Positions 8,607 to 16,892 of a stretch of DNA of 64,000 nucleotides are shown here, piece after piece. The position numbers and the translations under genes were made by a program. Source of the stretch: an uncultured Clostridia bacterium (lineage in GTDB: Bacteria; Bacillota; Clostridia; Oscillospirales; CAG-272); NCBI GenBank assembly GCA_946407735.1, contig CAMJPL010000003.1, positions 62,001 to 126,000 on the forward strand, read 5' to 3'. Numbering within the stretch: the stretch's first letter is position 1; each line of letters starts with the position of its first letter. The notes under the pieces were generated by a model. It was not told the DNA's origin, ran no database searches, and was given only the letters and a program-made list of their open reading frames with translations.

Positions 8607-10434
8607 GTTCCGTCACTCCCTCTCTGTACCAGACGCTCTGCATATCAAACATCTTCGCGTATCCCCCGCCGAGGCGCATGAGCTCGCCGTGGCTGCCGGA
8701 TTCGGTGATCATGCCGCCGTCAAGATAGATTATCCGGTCGCAGAAGCGGCAGGACGCCAGACGGTGGGAGATGAACACCGCGGTCTTCCCGGAGGCCATC
8801 TCGCTGTAATTTCTGTAGACTTCATTCTCGGCAAGCGGGTCGAGCGCCGCCGTCGGCTCGTCGAGCACGAGGACGGGAGCGTCCTTGTATATGGCTCTCG
8901 CCAGCATCAGCTTCTGCAGCTCGCCTCCCGAGAGCTCGACGCCGTTTTCGTTCACCTGCTTGTCGAGCGGAGTATGTATGCCGAGCGTCAGGCTGTCGAT
9001 CTTGTTTTTCAGCCCCGCCTTTCTTATACACTCCTCTGCGCGGGGAAGATCGGTCGCGCTCTCCCATTCGCCCGAGACAGTCTCGGCGATGGTGAAAACG
9101 GAAGCCTTGATATCCTGAAACACCGGAGAGAACAGCCTGTAATAATCGGAATTGCGGTAATCCTTTACCGGGTGACCGTTTATCCTGATCTCGCCCGACG
9201 TCGGCTGATAAAGCCCGCACAACAGCTTTACAAGCGTCGTCTTTCCGGCCCCGTTAGGGCCGACGAGCGCGATTTTCTCGCATGGCTTTATCGTAAGCGT
9301 CAAACCGTGTATCGTGTCCTCGTCGGCGCCTTCATATCGGTAGCAGACGTTGTCGAAGACGATCTCGGGACCGGAGACGACGTCTTCGGATCTCGCCTCT
9401 CCGCTTCCGTCCCTGTCTGGCAGATCGAGATATTCGCGCAGATCGCAGATGACGAGCGATGTGCCCCGCATGCCGCCGAACGCCGACACGATCCCGCCGA
9501 TGAAACCGGCAAAGGATGATATCGCGCCGAAGCAGAGCACGAATCTGTCTGGCGTCATCTCGCCTCTCGCCGTCATGATGATGAGAAGGGCATACGCGGC
9601 GCCGTCGCGGATGAGGATGAGGATAAGATCGGCGGCGCGGACGAGGAATTCCCGGGCGAGCCGTTTGTTTCTGTACCTTACGCTCTGCTCCTTTATATCC
9701 CTGTAAAGCTCACGGAACCATCCGGCGAGTCCGTATATCCTGATGTCCTTTGCGGCACCAAAGTCACCGGGCAATAATGTGATATATCCCAGTCTGCGTG
9801 ATACGGTCTCGACCTCTTCGCGGATGGAATATTCCCAGCGCTGATAGATGCGGCCTGCCAGCCAGTTGACAGCCGGAGCCAGCGTCAGCACCGGGATGAG
9901 CCATGGGGAAACAAGCGAGACGATCCCTCCGCACAAAAACCATAGAACGATATTCTTTATCAGGCTCAGTGCGTGATTCGGCAGATCGACAGACGGAACG
10001 GCCCCATACCACATCTGTGTCGAGCGGCTTGCCTGTTCGCGGAGGACGCGGGTGCGCTGACGCTCGGTAAGTTCGTAATACATCGACGCCGTTTTTTCGT
10101 CGACCCTGCCGCTGATATAGTTGCGGTATTTCATGCCGACCGTGTATTTGAACTGCCCCGTGAAGGTGCCCGCTATGCCGAGCAGCTGACTTGCGAGGAC
10201 AAGTCCGCCGACAGAGATCACGGCATGGCTCATGGTGAAGCCGCCCGACGCTTCGCGCACCGCGACAGACGGCAGATATATCCCGATAATCGTCGTGAAT
10301 ATCGTGATGACGGACAGTATCGCTTCCGATATGAACGCCGCCGGGGCATGCCGCAGCATCTCGCCCCACGACCACAGCGTGTTCGATATGACTGATTTAT
10401 ACGGCTTCTTCTTCGGAGCTTTTACTTTTTTCAA
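8584..10434 (-). CDS. ABC exporter half-transporter, first of a pair
   Basis: This is a permease-ATPase fusion like its neighbour, with Walker A GPNGAGKTT, signature LSGGELQK and Walker B VLVLDEPTAALDP. The track start (ATG 10464) directly abuts a TATAAT box, so it would lie upstream of the transcription start. I prefer TTG 10434, preceded by GGAAGGGAGGG at about 8 bp, giving 616 residues that begin KKVKAPKKK. The stop lies within the next gene. Together the two genes should encode a heterodimeric exporter. Its promoter carries a phased repeat that may bind the adjacent LytTR regulator. Confidence 0.88.
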   Translation of the reverse strand: MKKVKAPKKKPYKSVISNTLWSWGEMLRHAPAAFISEAILSVITIFTTIIGIYLPSVAVREASGGFTMSHAVISVGGLVLASQLLGIAGTFTGQFKYTVGMKYRNYISGRVDEKTASMYYELTERQRTRVLREQASRSTQMWYGAVPSVDLPNHALSLIKNIVLWFLCGGIVSLVSPWLIPVLTLAPAVNWLAGRIYQRWEYSIREEVETVSRRLGYITLLPGDFGAAKDIRIYGLAGWFRELYRDIKEQSVRYRNKRLAREFLVRAADLILILIRDGAAYALLIIMTARGEMTPDRFVLCFGAISSFAGFIGGIVSAFGGMRGTSLVICDLREYLDLPDRDGSGEARSEDVVSGPEIVFDNVCYRYEGADEDTIHGLTLTIKPCEKIALVGPNGAGKTTLVKLLCGLYQPTSGEIRINGHPVKDYRNSDYYRLFSPVFQDIKASVFTIAETVSGEWESATDLPRAEECIRKAGLKNKIDSLTLGIHTPLDKQVNENGVELSGGELQKLMLARAIYKDAPVLVLDEPTAALDPLAENEVYRNYSEMASGKTAVFISHRLASCRFCDRIIYLDGGMITESGSHGELMRLGGGYAKMFDMQSVWYREGVTEHDSEQKS

Positions 10435-10464
10435 ATCCTGTCCCTCCCTTCCGTACACGGTCAT

Positions 10465-10473
10465 ATTATATCA
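10465..10473 (-). promoter_or_regulatory. Extended -10 promoter of the ABC exporter operon
   Basis: On the minus strand TGATATAAT ends directly before the ATG that the ORF track uses. The -35 region is poor, so activation from the adjacent repeats is plausible. The same TGTGATATAAT core occurs in the response-regulator promoter (11928-11938) and in the rplM promoter. Confidence 0.65.
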
Positions 10474-10493
10474 CATGATCACAGCAAAAAGTA

Positions 10494-10530
10494 AATTCGT
10501 GCACGAACCGCGTCCCGGCGTGCACGAATT
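10494..10530. repeat. Phased direct/inverted repeat upstream of the exporter promoter
   Basis: CGTGCACGAA occurs at 10498-10507 and again at 10519-10528, a 21-bp period or two helical turns. The outer sequence also makes a perfect 11-bp inverted repeat (AATTCGTGCAC/GTGCACGAATT) with a 15-bp spacer. It sits immediately upstream of the expected -35 position of the ABC promoter and just after the kinase gene. Confidence 0.7.
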
Positions 10531-10536
10531 GCATAT

Positions 10537-11187
10537 CTACGGAAGCGCGGGGACCAGAAACTCGGTCGTGAACGCGCCGTCCTCGCTGTTCAGCTTGATC
10601 CATCCGTCGTTCGCTTCGATTATGGACCGTGCCCGACGCAGCCCGAACCCGTGAAGCCCGCTCTTTTCGGTGCGGAACAGTCCTTTCGTCTTTTCAAGCT
10701 TTTTCCCGGATGAGTTCAGCATCGAGAAATACAGCATTTTGCCCTTCATCGTCATGTACAGACGGATGAACTTCTCGCCTTCGGCCCGCCCGCAGGCTTC
10801 GATGGCGTTGTCGAGCAGATTCGCCGCCGCGGCGCACAGCTCGGCGTCGGGGATGGTCAGCTTCTCCGGCACGGCCGCCTTCACGCTGACCGAGATGCCG
10901 TTTTCCTTCGCCTGACCGAGCTTCGCCGAAAGTATGGCGTCGAGCGAGACGTTTCCCGTCCTGTATATCGTGTCGATGCTGCGGAGCATGTCGTCAAGCT
11001 GTCTCACGTAAGACAGCGCCCGATTTGTGTCCCCGGCCTCAAGATAGGATCTAAGAAGCTCGAGATGGCTGTGAAAATCGTGCTTGTAGCTCCGCATCTC
11101 GCGGTGGATCGCCCTCACCTCGTCAAGGTGCTTCTGCGCCAGCTCCGCCTGCCATTCGGCGAGCTTTAGGTATGTTCGTTTCCTCAT
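10537..11187 (-). CDS. Soluble GHKL (AgrC/CitA-like) sensor histidine kinase
   Basis: The 216-residue protein has the phosphoacceptor segment YKHDFHSHLELL (about residue 33), the N box NLLDNAIEAC (about residue 123) and a G box (HGFGLRRA), in the order of LytTR-partner kinases. It has no transmembrane segment; full AgrC-type kinases are about twice this length with a membrane sensor. The signal must be cytosolic or come through a partner, perhaps the ABC exporter. ATG 11187 lies one base beyond the response-regulator stop, so the two genes are coupled. Confidence 0.85.
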   Translation of the reverse strand: MRKRTYLKLAEWQAELAQKHLDEVRAIHREMRSYKHDFHSHLELLRSYLEAGDTNRALSYVRQLDDMLRSIDTIYRTGNVSLDAILSAKLGQAKENGISVSVKAAVPEKLTIPDAELCAAAANLLDNAIEACGRAEGEKFIRLYMTMKGKMLYFSMLNSSGKKLEKTKGLFRTEKSGLHGFGLRRARSIIEANDGWIKLNSEDGAFTTEFLVPALP

Positions 11188-11188
11188 A

Positions 11189-11884
11189 TCACATCCTCCC
11201 GATGAAGGCCTGATTCACGGCGTCGTATTTTCCCCGCGCCAGCGGCAGGATGCCGCCGCTGTCGAGCGTCACTTCCGAGCGGGTGATCCTCACTATATGC
11301 CTCAGGTTTACGATCACGCTCCTGTGGACTCGGAAGAAATCCTCCGACAGCCGCCCGGAAAACACGCCGAGCGGCTCTTTGATCTTATATTCTTCCGCCG
11401 CCGTATGTATAACGAGATAGTGAAGGAGCGCTTCTGTATATAGGATATCTTTTTCTTTCAGCCTTATCGTCTGCCCGTCGCACGATATCACGATGAAAGG
11501 CGGCTCCGCCGATATCCGTTCATGCGCCTTTGTCAGCACTTCAAAGAGCTTCCCGTCACGGACGGGCTTCACGAGATAGTGCAGGGCGTCGACGTCGTAC
11601 CCTTCGCCGGCAAGCTCGAAGTGCGATGTGACGAAGACGATCTCTGCGCCGCATCCTTCCTCTCTCAGCCTTTTCGCAAGCGCTATCCCGTCCTCGCCCT
11701 CCATCTCGACATCGAGAAGCAGAAGATCGACGTCCCGGTTTTCAATGAAACGGAACGAGAAAGCTTCGGCTGAGGGAAAGATGTCTATCGAGGCCGGGAT
11801 GCCGCTCTTTTCCGCCCATAGCCGCGCGGCGTCGCGAAGAGAGTTCGCGTCTTTTTCGTTGTCGTCGATTATCGCTATCCGCAT
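11189..11884 (-). CDS. LytTR-family response regulator (AgrA/VirR type)
   Basis: The receiver domain (residues 1-120) has the acidic pair IIDDNEKD, the phosphoacceptor Asp in LLLLDVEMEGEDG and the conserved Lys in LVKPV. A LytTR DNA-binding domain follows (KEKDILYTEALLHYLVIH, FFRVHRSVIVNL). I choose ATG 11884 (MRIAIIDDNE) with GGAGG upstream; the track's start adds 24 unrelated residues. LytTR proteins bind two direct repeats spaced by about two turns, which matches the repeat at 10494-10530 in front of the ABC operon. The gene starts the transcription unit regulator-kinase and probably controls the exporter. Confidence 0.9.
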   Translation of the reverse strand: MRIAIIDDNEKDANSLRDAARLWAEKSGIPASIDIFPSAEAFSFRFIENRDVDLLLLDVEMEGEDGIALAKRLREEGCGAEIVFVTSHFELAGEGYDVDALHYLVKPVRDGKLFEVLTKAHERISAEPPFIVISCDGQTIRLKEKDILYTEALLHYLVIHTAAEEYKIKEPLGVFSGRLSEDFFRVHRSVIVNLRHIVRITRSEVTLDSGGILPLARGKYDAVNQAFIGRM

Positions 11885-11927
11885 GAGCTTCCGCCTCCGA
11901 TGTATGACTCTGACTTTATCCGTTATT

Positions 11928-11956
11928 ATTATATCACAAACACGGCGCGGTTGCAA
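11928..11956 (-). promoter_or_regulatory. Promoter of the LytTR regulator-kinase genes
   Basis: On the minus strand TTGCAA (11956-11951), a 17-bp spacer and TATAAT (11933-11928) with an extended TGA. Confidence 0.65.
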
Positions 11957-11980
11957 TCGCTGTTTTTTGCGTCAGCGATT
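11955..11980. repeat. 8-bp inverted repeat at the -35 of the regulator promoter
   Basis: AATCGCTG and CAGCGATT flank a 10-bp spacer and touch the -35 hexamer. On the plus strand TTTC follows, so a weak terminator is an alternative, but no plus-strand gene ends here. An operator is more likely. Confidence 0.4.
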
Positions 11981-12030
11981 TTTCTTCCCGGATGCCCCCT
12001 CAATTTGCCTTCCCAATTCCGTCTTTTCGA

Positions 12031-12059
12031 TTGACAAGACAGATCGAATCTGCTATAAT
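12031..12059 (+). promoter_or_regulatory. Consensus promoter of the GH36-flavoprotein operon
   Basis: TTGACA (12031-12036), 17 bp, TATAAT (12054-12059): both hexamers are perfect. GGGAGG at about 12093 is the ribosome site. Confidence 0.85.
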
Positions 12060-12106
12060 GTATTAAAGACTGCGGCGGCAAAGACCGCAAAAGGGAGGAA
12101 GATAAC

Positions 12107-14122
12107 ATGGGAAGATACATAAATTCCGAAGCCGATAGCTGGTACGGGAGAGTGAGCGGCGATCTGTCGCTTCTGCCGTTCGTTTTCAAGTACGGCGGCA
12201 GAGACACCGCTCTCGGCGAAGCCGAAATCATCAGCCGGGAGACGTCCGAAAAAAGCGGGCGGATCGACGACAGATACCTGCTGTCCCTCGACGGAAAGCT
12301 GAAGATCGGTCTTCTTCTTACGCATTATCCCGAATACGGCGCCTCCGAGTGGACCGTCCGCTTCATAAACGACGGCTCCGAAGACACCGACGTCATATCC
12401 GACGCGAGGACGGTGCTCAGCTTCAGGGGCGGCGATCCGGTCCTCAGCGGCATACTCGGCGACCATGTGAACCAGTATAAGCCGTACGAGCATCCGCTCG
12501 AAGGCGATCCGATATCGTTCGTCTCCGAGAGCGGCCGGCCGACTCACATCAATTTCCCATATTTCGATCTCGCTTATGGAGACGGCGGGGCGCTGCTCGC
12601 TATCGGCTGGGCCGGGACGTGGACGGCCGACTTCGCGTATGACGGCGAAAGCACGAACGTGACGCTGAGATCGACGAACGCCCTGAATACCGTGCTTCAT
12701 CCCGGCGAGAGCATAAGGACGGCTCTGTACGTCTGCATCCCGTACATGAAGCGGGACGAGGGGTATTCCTCGAATCTCTGGCGGAGCTGGTTCATAAACT
12801 GCTCGATGCCGAAGGCCGACGCCGCTGGAAATGACGTCAGGCCGTTTTCGACCTCCTGCCTCTCGGGGGACACCGGCCTTCCGAACTCGGACGGCAGCAT
12901 ATCGGAAAGATATTTCACATGGCGGCCGTCGCTCGAAAAGATACTCGAGGAGAAGCTGAGCATAGATTTCCGCTGGTTCGACGCCGGATGGTACCTCGCC
13001 CCCGACGGCGGCAGCCCGACCGAGGACTGGTGGGGCACCGTCGGCACATGGGAGCTCGACAGGAAGAAATGGCCGGGTGACACCCTGCTCGAGTCCACCG
13101 ATTTCGCGAGAGCGCACGGCATGAAGACGCTGATGTGGTTCGAGCCGGAGCGCACGACCGATGTCGACGATATGGTGAAGAACTACGGCTACAAACGCGA
13201 ATGGGCCATCGAGCGTGACGGCGAGAAGGGATGGCATGACCGTCACGACGTCGTGAACAATATCGGCAACAAGGACTGCCTCGCCTGGACGACCGAACGA
13301 ATCTGCAAGGTGCTGCGCGAGAACAAGGTCGAGATGTACCGAGAGGACAACAACTTCAATCCCGCCTCGCTCTGGAACGAGCTCGACGCGAGGGAGGGGG
13401 AGGACCGCCGCGGCATAACCGAATGTCAGGTGGTGGAAAACCACTATAAGATGTGGGACGATATCATCGAATGCACGAAATCCTTCGGCGGATGCGGATT
13501 CGTCGACTCGTGCGCCAGCGGAGGCGGCAGAAACGACCTCGAGTCACTGAGAAGGGGGATCCCGCTGCTGCGCTCCGACGCCGACCGCACGACGACGGCC
13601 CTGCGCCTGTCGATGTCCTACGGCTTCAACAAATGGGTGCCGTTCTGCGGAGCGCTGACCAACGACAAGACCGAGGAGCTTTCGACCGACGGGATATCCG
13701 ACGTCTACGCATGGCGCGCCTCGTACCTGCCGGTGCTCAACATAAGCTCGAAGTTCAGGTTCGAAAATCGCCCGGAATGCTTCGACATGCTGCGCTTCGG
13801 CATCGGCGAGTGGCGCAGGATAAGCCCGTATCTGCTGAAAGACTTCTATACCCACACCCCGTGGCACACAAAGGACGACAAAAAGGGCTTCACGGCGTTC
13901 TCGTATTTCGATCCCGACAAGGAGGACGGATATCTGTTCGTCTTCCGTCAGGAGGACTGCGCCGAAGACAGAGTGACGCTCAGCCTTCCCTATACGCGCG
14001 GCGGCGGCTTCGAGATGACGGACGAGGACACGAAAGAGAAGACCGTAATAAGCGGAGCCGAAAATGAGTTCTTCCTCGGCGCTCCGAGGACGGCAAAAAT
14101 GTATTATATAAAGAAAGCGTGA
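12107..14122 (+). CDS. GH36-family alpha-galactosidase
   Basis: The 671-residue protein has the GH36 plan: N-terminal beta-supersandwich, then a TIM barrel with LMWFEPERT (about residue 343), the nucleophile region EMYREDNNFN (about 410) and the acid/base region CASGGGRNDLES ending LLRSD (about 468-490). Family members hydrolyse terminal alpha-galactosides; some act on alpha-GalNAc. There is no signal peptide, so the substrate must be imported or be a small glycoside. It is the first gene of a five-gene operon with a consensus promoter and is followed by a NodB-like deacetylase with a short overlap or gap. A second GH36 gene lies at 35020. Confidence 0.88.
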   Translation: MGRYINSEADSWYGRVSGDLSLLPFVFKYGGRDTALGEAEIISRETSEKSGRIDDRYLLSLDGKLKIGLLLTHYPEYGASEWTVRFINDGSEDTDVISDARTVLSFRGGDPVLSGILGDHVNQYKPYEHPLEGDPISFVSESGRPTHINFPYFDLAYGDGGALLAIGWAGTWTADFAYDGESTNVTLRSTNALNTVLHPGESIRTALYVCIPYMKRDEGYSSNLWRSWFINCSMPKADAAGNDVRPFSTSCLSGDTGLPNSDGSISERYFTWRPSLEKILEEKLSIDFRWFDAGWYLAPDGGSPTEDWWGTVGTWELDRKKWPGDTLLESTDFARAHGMKTLMWFEPERTTDVDDMVKNYGYKREWAIERDGEKGWHDRHDVVNNIGNKDCLAWTTERICKVLRENKVEMYREDNNFNPASLWNELDAREGEDRRGITECQVVENHYKMWDDIIECTKSFGGCGFVDSCASGGGRNDLESLRRGIPLLRSDADRTTTALRLSMSYGFNKWVPFCGALTNDKTEELSTDGISDVYAWRASYLPVLNISSKFRFENRPECFDMLRFGIGEWRRISPYLLKDFYTHTPWHTKDDKKGFTAFSYFDPDKEDGYLFVFRQEDCAEDRVTLSLPYTRGGGFEMTDEDTKEKTVISGAENEFFLGAPRTAKMYYIKKA

Positions 14123-14127
14123 GACGG

Positions 14128-14958
14128 ATGAAAAGCAGATTCATGCGCTACCCGGGCTTCAGGCCCAAGGCCGTGACGCTCAGCTATGACGACGGCACGA
14201 TATACGACAGACGCCTCATAGAGATAATGAGCGGATACGGCGTTTACGGCACCTTCAATCTCAACAGCGGCTTCATGAGCGGCAGAGACGACGGTTATCA
14301 TATATATAAGGAAGACGTTCCGAAGCAGTATCTCGATACCGGCAACGAGGTCGCCCTGCACGGCAGATATCATATGTCCCTCGCCGACTATCCCGATCAG
14401 GACGGCATCGCCGACGTCTATGAGGACCGACTCGAATGGGAGCGGATATGCGGCAGACCCATAAGAGGCATGGCTTACGCCAACGGCTCGTACAGCGACA
14501 GGGTGGTGGATTATCTCGGAAAACTCGGCGTGAAGTACAGCCGCACGACGGTATCGACCCGGGGCTTCGCCCTGCCGAAGGACTGGCTGAGGCTACCGGC
14601 GACCTGCCACCACAACGATCCGAAGCTCGATGAGCTCACGGACGAGTTCGTTTCGCTCGACCTCTCAAAGCAGTACAACAAGCAGCCGAAGCTGTTCTAT
14701 CTCTGGGGACACAGCTACGAGTTCAACAACAACGGCAACTGGGACGTGATCGAGCGCTTCTGCGAAAAGATCGGCGGGCATGACGACATCTGGTACGCGA
14801 CGAACGGCATGATATACGATTATGTCAAGGCCTATGAGTCGCTCGACTTCACCCTCGACGGCGGTGCAGTCTTCAACCCGACGTCGACCGACGTATGCTT
14901 CGTAAGCGACGGGACGGAGTATGAGGTCAAAGCCGGCGAATCGCTCAGGATCGGATGA
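14128..14958 (+). CDS. NodB-like polysaccharide deacetylase family protein
   Basis: The NodB fold is indicated by VTLSYDDGTIYDRR (first motif, catalytic and metal Asp), ALHGRYHMSL (metal His pair) and later LPATCHHNDP and YLWGHSYEF. No signal peptide is present, so it acts in the cytoplasm, unlike cell-wall deacetylases. It may remove an acetyl or other acyl group from a sugar freed or handled by the GH36 enzyme (inference). I take ATG 14128; GTG 14119 would overlap the GH36 stop by 4 bp and is also possible. It is 6 bp from the next gene in the operon. Confidence 0.82.
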   Translation: MKSRFMRYPGFRPKAVTLSYDDGTIYDRRLIEIMSGYGVYGTFNLNSGFMSGRDDGYHIYKEDVPKQYLDTGNEVALHGRYHMSLADYPDQDGIADVYEDRLEWERICGRPIRGMAYANGSYSDRVVDYLGKLGVKYSRTTVSTRGFALPKDWLRLPATCHHNDPKLDELTDEFVSLDLSKQYNKQPKLFYLWGHSYEFNNNGNWDVIERFCEKIGGHDDIWYATNGMIYDYVKAYESLDFTLDGGAVFNPTSTDVCFVSDGTEYEVKAGESLRIG

Positions 14959-14964
14959 CGGGCC

Positions 14965-16170
14965 ATGCTTGAAAAGGGTATAAGGATCGGCTCAAAGGAT
15001 ATCTCTAACCGCGTCGTCCTGCAGCCGATGGAGGGGTGCGACTGCCTCGAGGACGGCTCGCCGAGCGAACTTACGCAGGCGAAATACGACTCCGCCGCCA
15101 TGTCCGGCGCCGGAGTCATATGGTGCGAGGCGACGGCTGTCTGCCCCGAGGGGCGGACGAATCTCCGCCAGATGTATCTGACGGACGCGAACGTCGGCAG
15201 CTTCGCCGGACTTGTCGGGCGGATGAAGGAGAAGGCGGTGAAGGAGTGCGGCATCGAACCTCTTATCCTGCTTCAGCTTACCCATTCCGGGCGGCAGAGC
15301 ATAACGCCGATGATAGCCTACCGGAACGCGGTGTACGAGAAAAAAAGGCCGATGACCGATGAAAACATCGTCACCGACGAATATCTCGACACGATCCCCG
15401 ACATGTACGCAAGGACCGCGTCTCTCGCGCGGAAGGCGGGCTTTGACGGCGTCGACGTAAAAAGCTGCCACGGCTATCTTTCGCAGGAGCTTCTGTCGGC
15501 GTATAACCGCCCGGGAAGATACGGCGGCAGCCTTGAGAACCGCTCGCGGCTGTATCTCGACTGCGTGAGAGCGGTCAAGCCAGAGACTGACGGGGATTTC
15601 ATCCTCGCGGCTCGTTTCGGCGTCAGCGATATGGTAGAAAAGCCTTACGGATTCGGGACGACGGAGGACGGCAGACTCGATCTTACCGAAAGCGACATAA
15701 TTATCGACGAGCTCGTTTCCCTTGGCGTCTCGGCGCTTAACGTCACAGTCGGAAATCCTTATCACAACCCGCATGTCAACCGCCCCTTCCGCAGGGGAAG
15801 CTATCAGCCGCCGGAGGAGCCGCGGACCGGCATCGAGCGCTTCGAGACGATAGAAAAGCATATAAAGGAGAGGCATCCGTCCCTTCCGCTCGTCGCCTCC
15901 GGGCTTTCGTATCACCGGGCGGATCTGTTCGAGTACTCGGAGAGGCTGCTGACGGAAGGATTCTGCGATCTCGTCGGCTACGGCAGGATGTGGCTCGCCT
16001 ATCCCATGTTCTGGCGGGATCATCTGCGCGGGAGATTCGATACGAAAAGGTGCTGCGCCGCCTGCTCAAGGTGCACCGAGCTCATGAGGGCCGGATGCGT
16101 GTCGGGCTGCGCCGTGTTCAACGATTATTACAGGGAACTGTACAGGGAGAAAATATCATGCCGAAAATAG
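14965..16170 (+). CDS. Old Yellow Enzyme-type NADH:flavin oxidoreductase with Fe-S motif
   Basis: An FMN-binding TIM barrel is shown by the N-terminal RVVLQPMEG, the LTHSGRQS segment, KAGFDGVDVKSCHGYL (active-site His with neighbours), YGGSLENR and the phosphate loop region near VASGL and DLVGYGRM. The C-terminus has CCAACSRC and GCVSGC, which fit the 4Fe-4S site of 2,4-dienoyl-CoA-reductase/BaiCD-type enzymes. The FAD/NADH domain of the long members (about 640 residues) is missing at 401 residues, so electrons must come from a partner. Such enzymes reduce activated C=C bonds. It overlaps the SDR gene by 13 bp. Confidence 0.88.
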   Translation: MLEKGIRIGSKDISNRVVLQPMEGCDCLEDGSPSELTQAKYDSAAMSGAGVIWCEATAVCPEGRTNLRQMYLTDANVGSFAGLVGRMKEKAVKECGIEPLILLQLTHSGRQSITPMIAYRNAVYEKKRPMTDENIVTDEYLDTIPDMYARTASLARKAGFDGVDVKSCHGYLSQELLSAYNRPGRYGGSLENRSRLYLDCVRAVKPETDGDFILAARFGVSDMVEKPYGFGTTEDGRLDLTESDIIIDELVSLGVSALNVTVGNPYHNPHVNRPFRRGSYQPPEEPRTGIERFETIEKHIKERHPSLPLVASGLSYHRADLFEYSERLLTEGFCDLVGYGRMWLAYPMFWRDHLRGRFDTKRCCAACSRCTELMRAGCVSGCAVFNDYYRELYREKISCRK

Positions 16171-16892
16171 CTCTTGTTACCGGATCGTATCAGGGAATAG
16201 GGCGCGGTATCGCCGACAAGCTGAAATCGGACGGCTATACCGTCATCTATTCCGACGTCCATGAGACGATGGACGGCGAGATATATCATAAATGCGATAT
16301 CTCGAAGGCTTCCGACAGGGAGGCGCTGCTTTCGTATATCGACTCCGAATACGGGAGGCTCGATCTTCTGGTGAACAACGCCGGCGTCGCCTGCAAGGTC
16401 AGGCTCGACATCCTCGAGACGACAGAGGAGAGCTTCGACAGGGTTGTCGGCATAAACACGAAGGGCACCTTCTTCATGTGCCAGCTTTTCTCGAATTACA
16501 TGATAAAGTGCCTTTCAAAGGGGCTTGACGATTACTCGCCGCGCATCGTCAACATCGCGTCGAACTCGAGCTATACCTCAAGCACGTCGAGGGGCGAGTA
16601 CTGCATATCGAAGGCCGGGGTGTCGATGATAACCCTGCTGTTCGCCGACAGGCTCGCCGAGTACGGCATACCCGTCTTCGAGGTTCGTCCGGGGATCATA
16701 AAAACGCCGATGACCGAGGTGGTTTCGGCAAAATACGACAGGCTCATCGCCGAGGGGATCACCCCGATAAAGCGCTGGGGCACTCCGGAGGATGTCGCGA
16801 ACTGCGTCGCGGCGGCGGCGAGCGGGCTGCTCGATTTCGGCACCGGGACGGTCCTCAACGCCGACGGCGGCTTCCATATAAGGAGACTGTGA
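16158..16892 (+). CDS. Short-chain dehydrogenase/reductase (SDR)
   Basis: The classical SDR features are all present: cofactor motif TGSYQGIGRG near the N-terminus, NNAG at about residue 75, and the catalytic Ser with EYCISKAG (Tyr and Lys) at about residue 150. Members use NAD(P)H to interconvert alcohols and ketones, here perhaps on a sugar or an aglycone. The real start is ATG 16158 (MPKIALVTG) with AGGGAGA upstream; the track ORF extends 56 residues too far. It overlaps the OYE gene by 13 bp and shares one base with the following ATG, so translation of the redox genes is tightly coupled. Confidence 0.9.
   Translation: MPKIALVTGSYQGIGRGIADKLKSDGYTVIYSDVHETMDGEIYHKCDISKASDREALLSYIDSEYGRLDLLVNNAGVACKVRLDILETTEESFDRVVGINTKGTFFMCQLFSNYMIKCLSKGLDDYSPRIVNIASNSSYTSSTSRGEYCISKAGVSMITLLFADRLAEYGIPVFEVRPGIIKTPMTEVVSAKYDRLIAEGITPIKRWGTPEDVANCVAAAASGLLDFGTGTVLNADGGFHIRRL

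Noticed and set aside
12053-13444. 463-residue minus-strand ORF opposite the GH36 gene
   Set aside because: It is a shadow of the GH36 frame: the plus-strand protein has complete family motifs and a consensus promoter, while this ORF has none.
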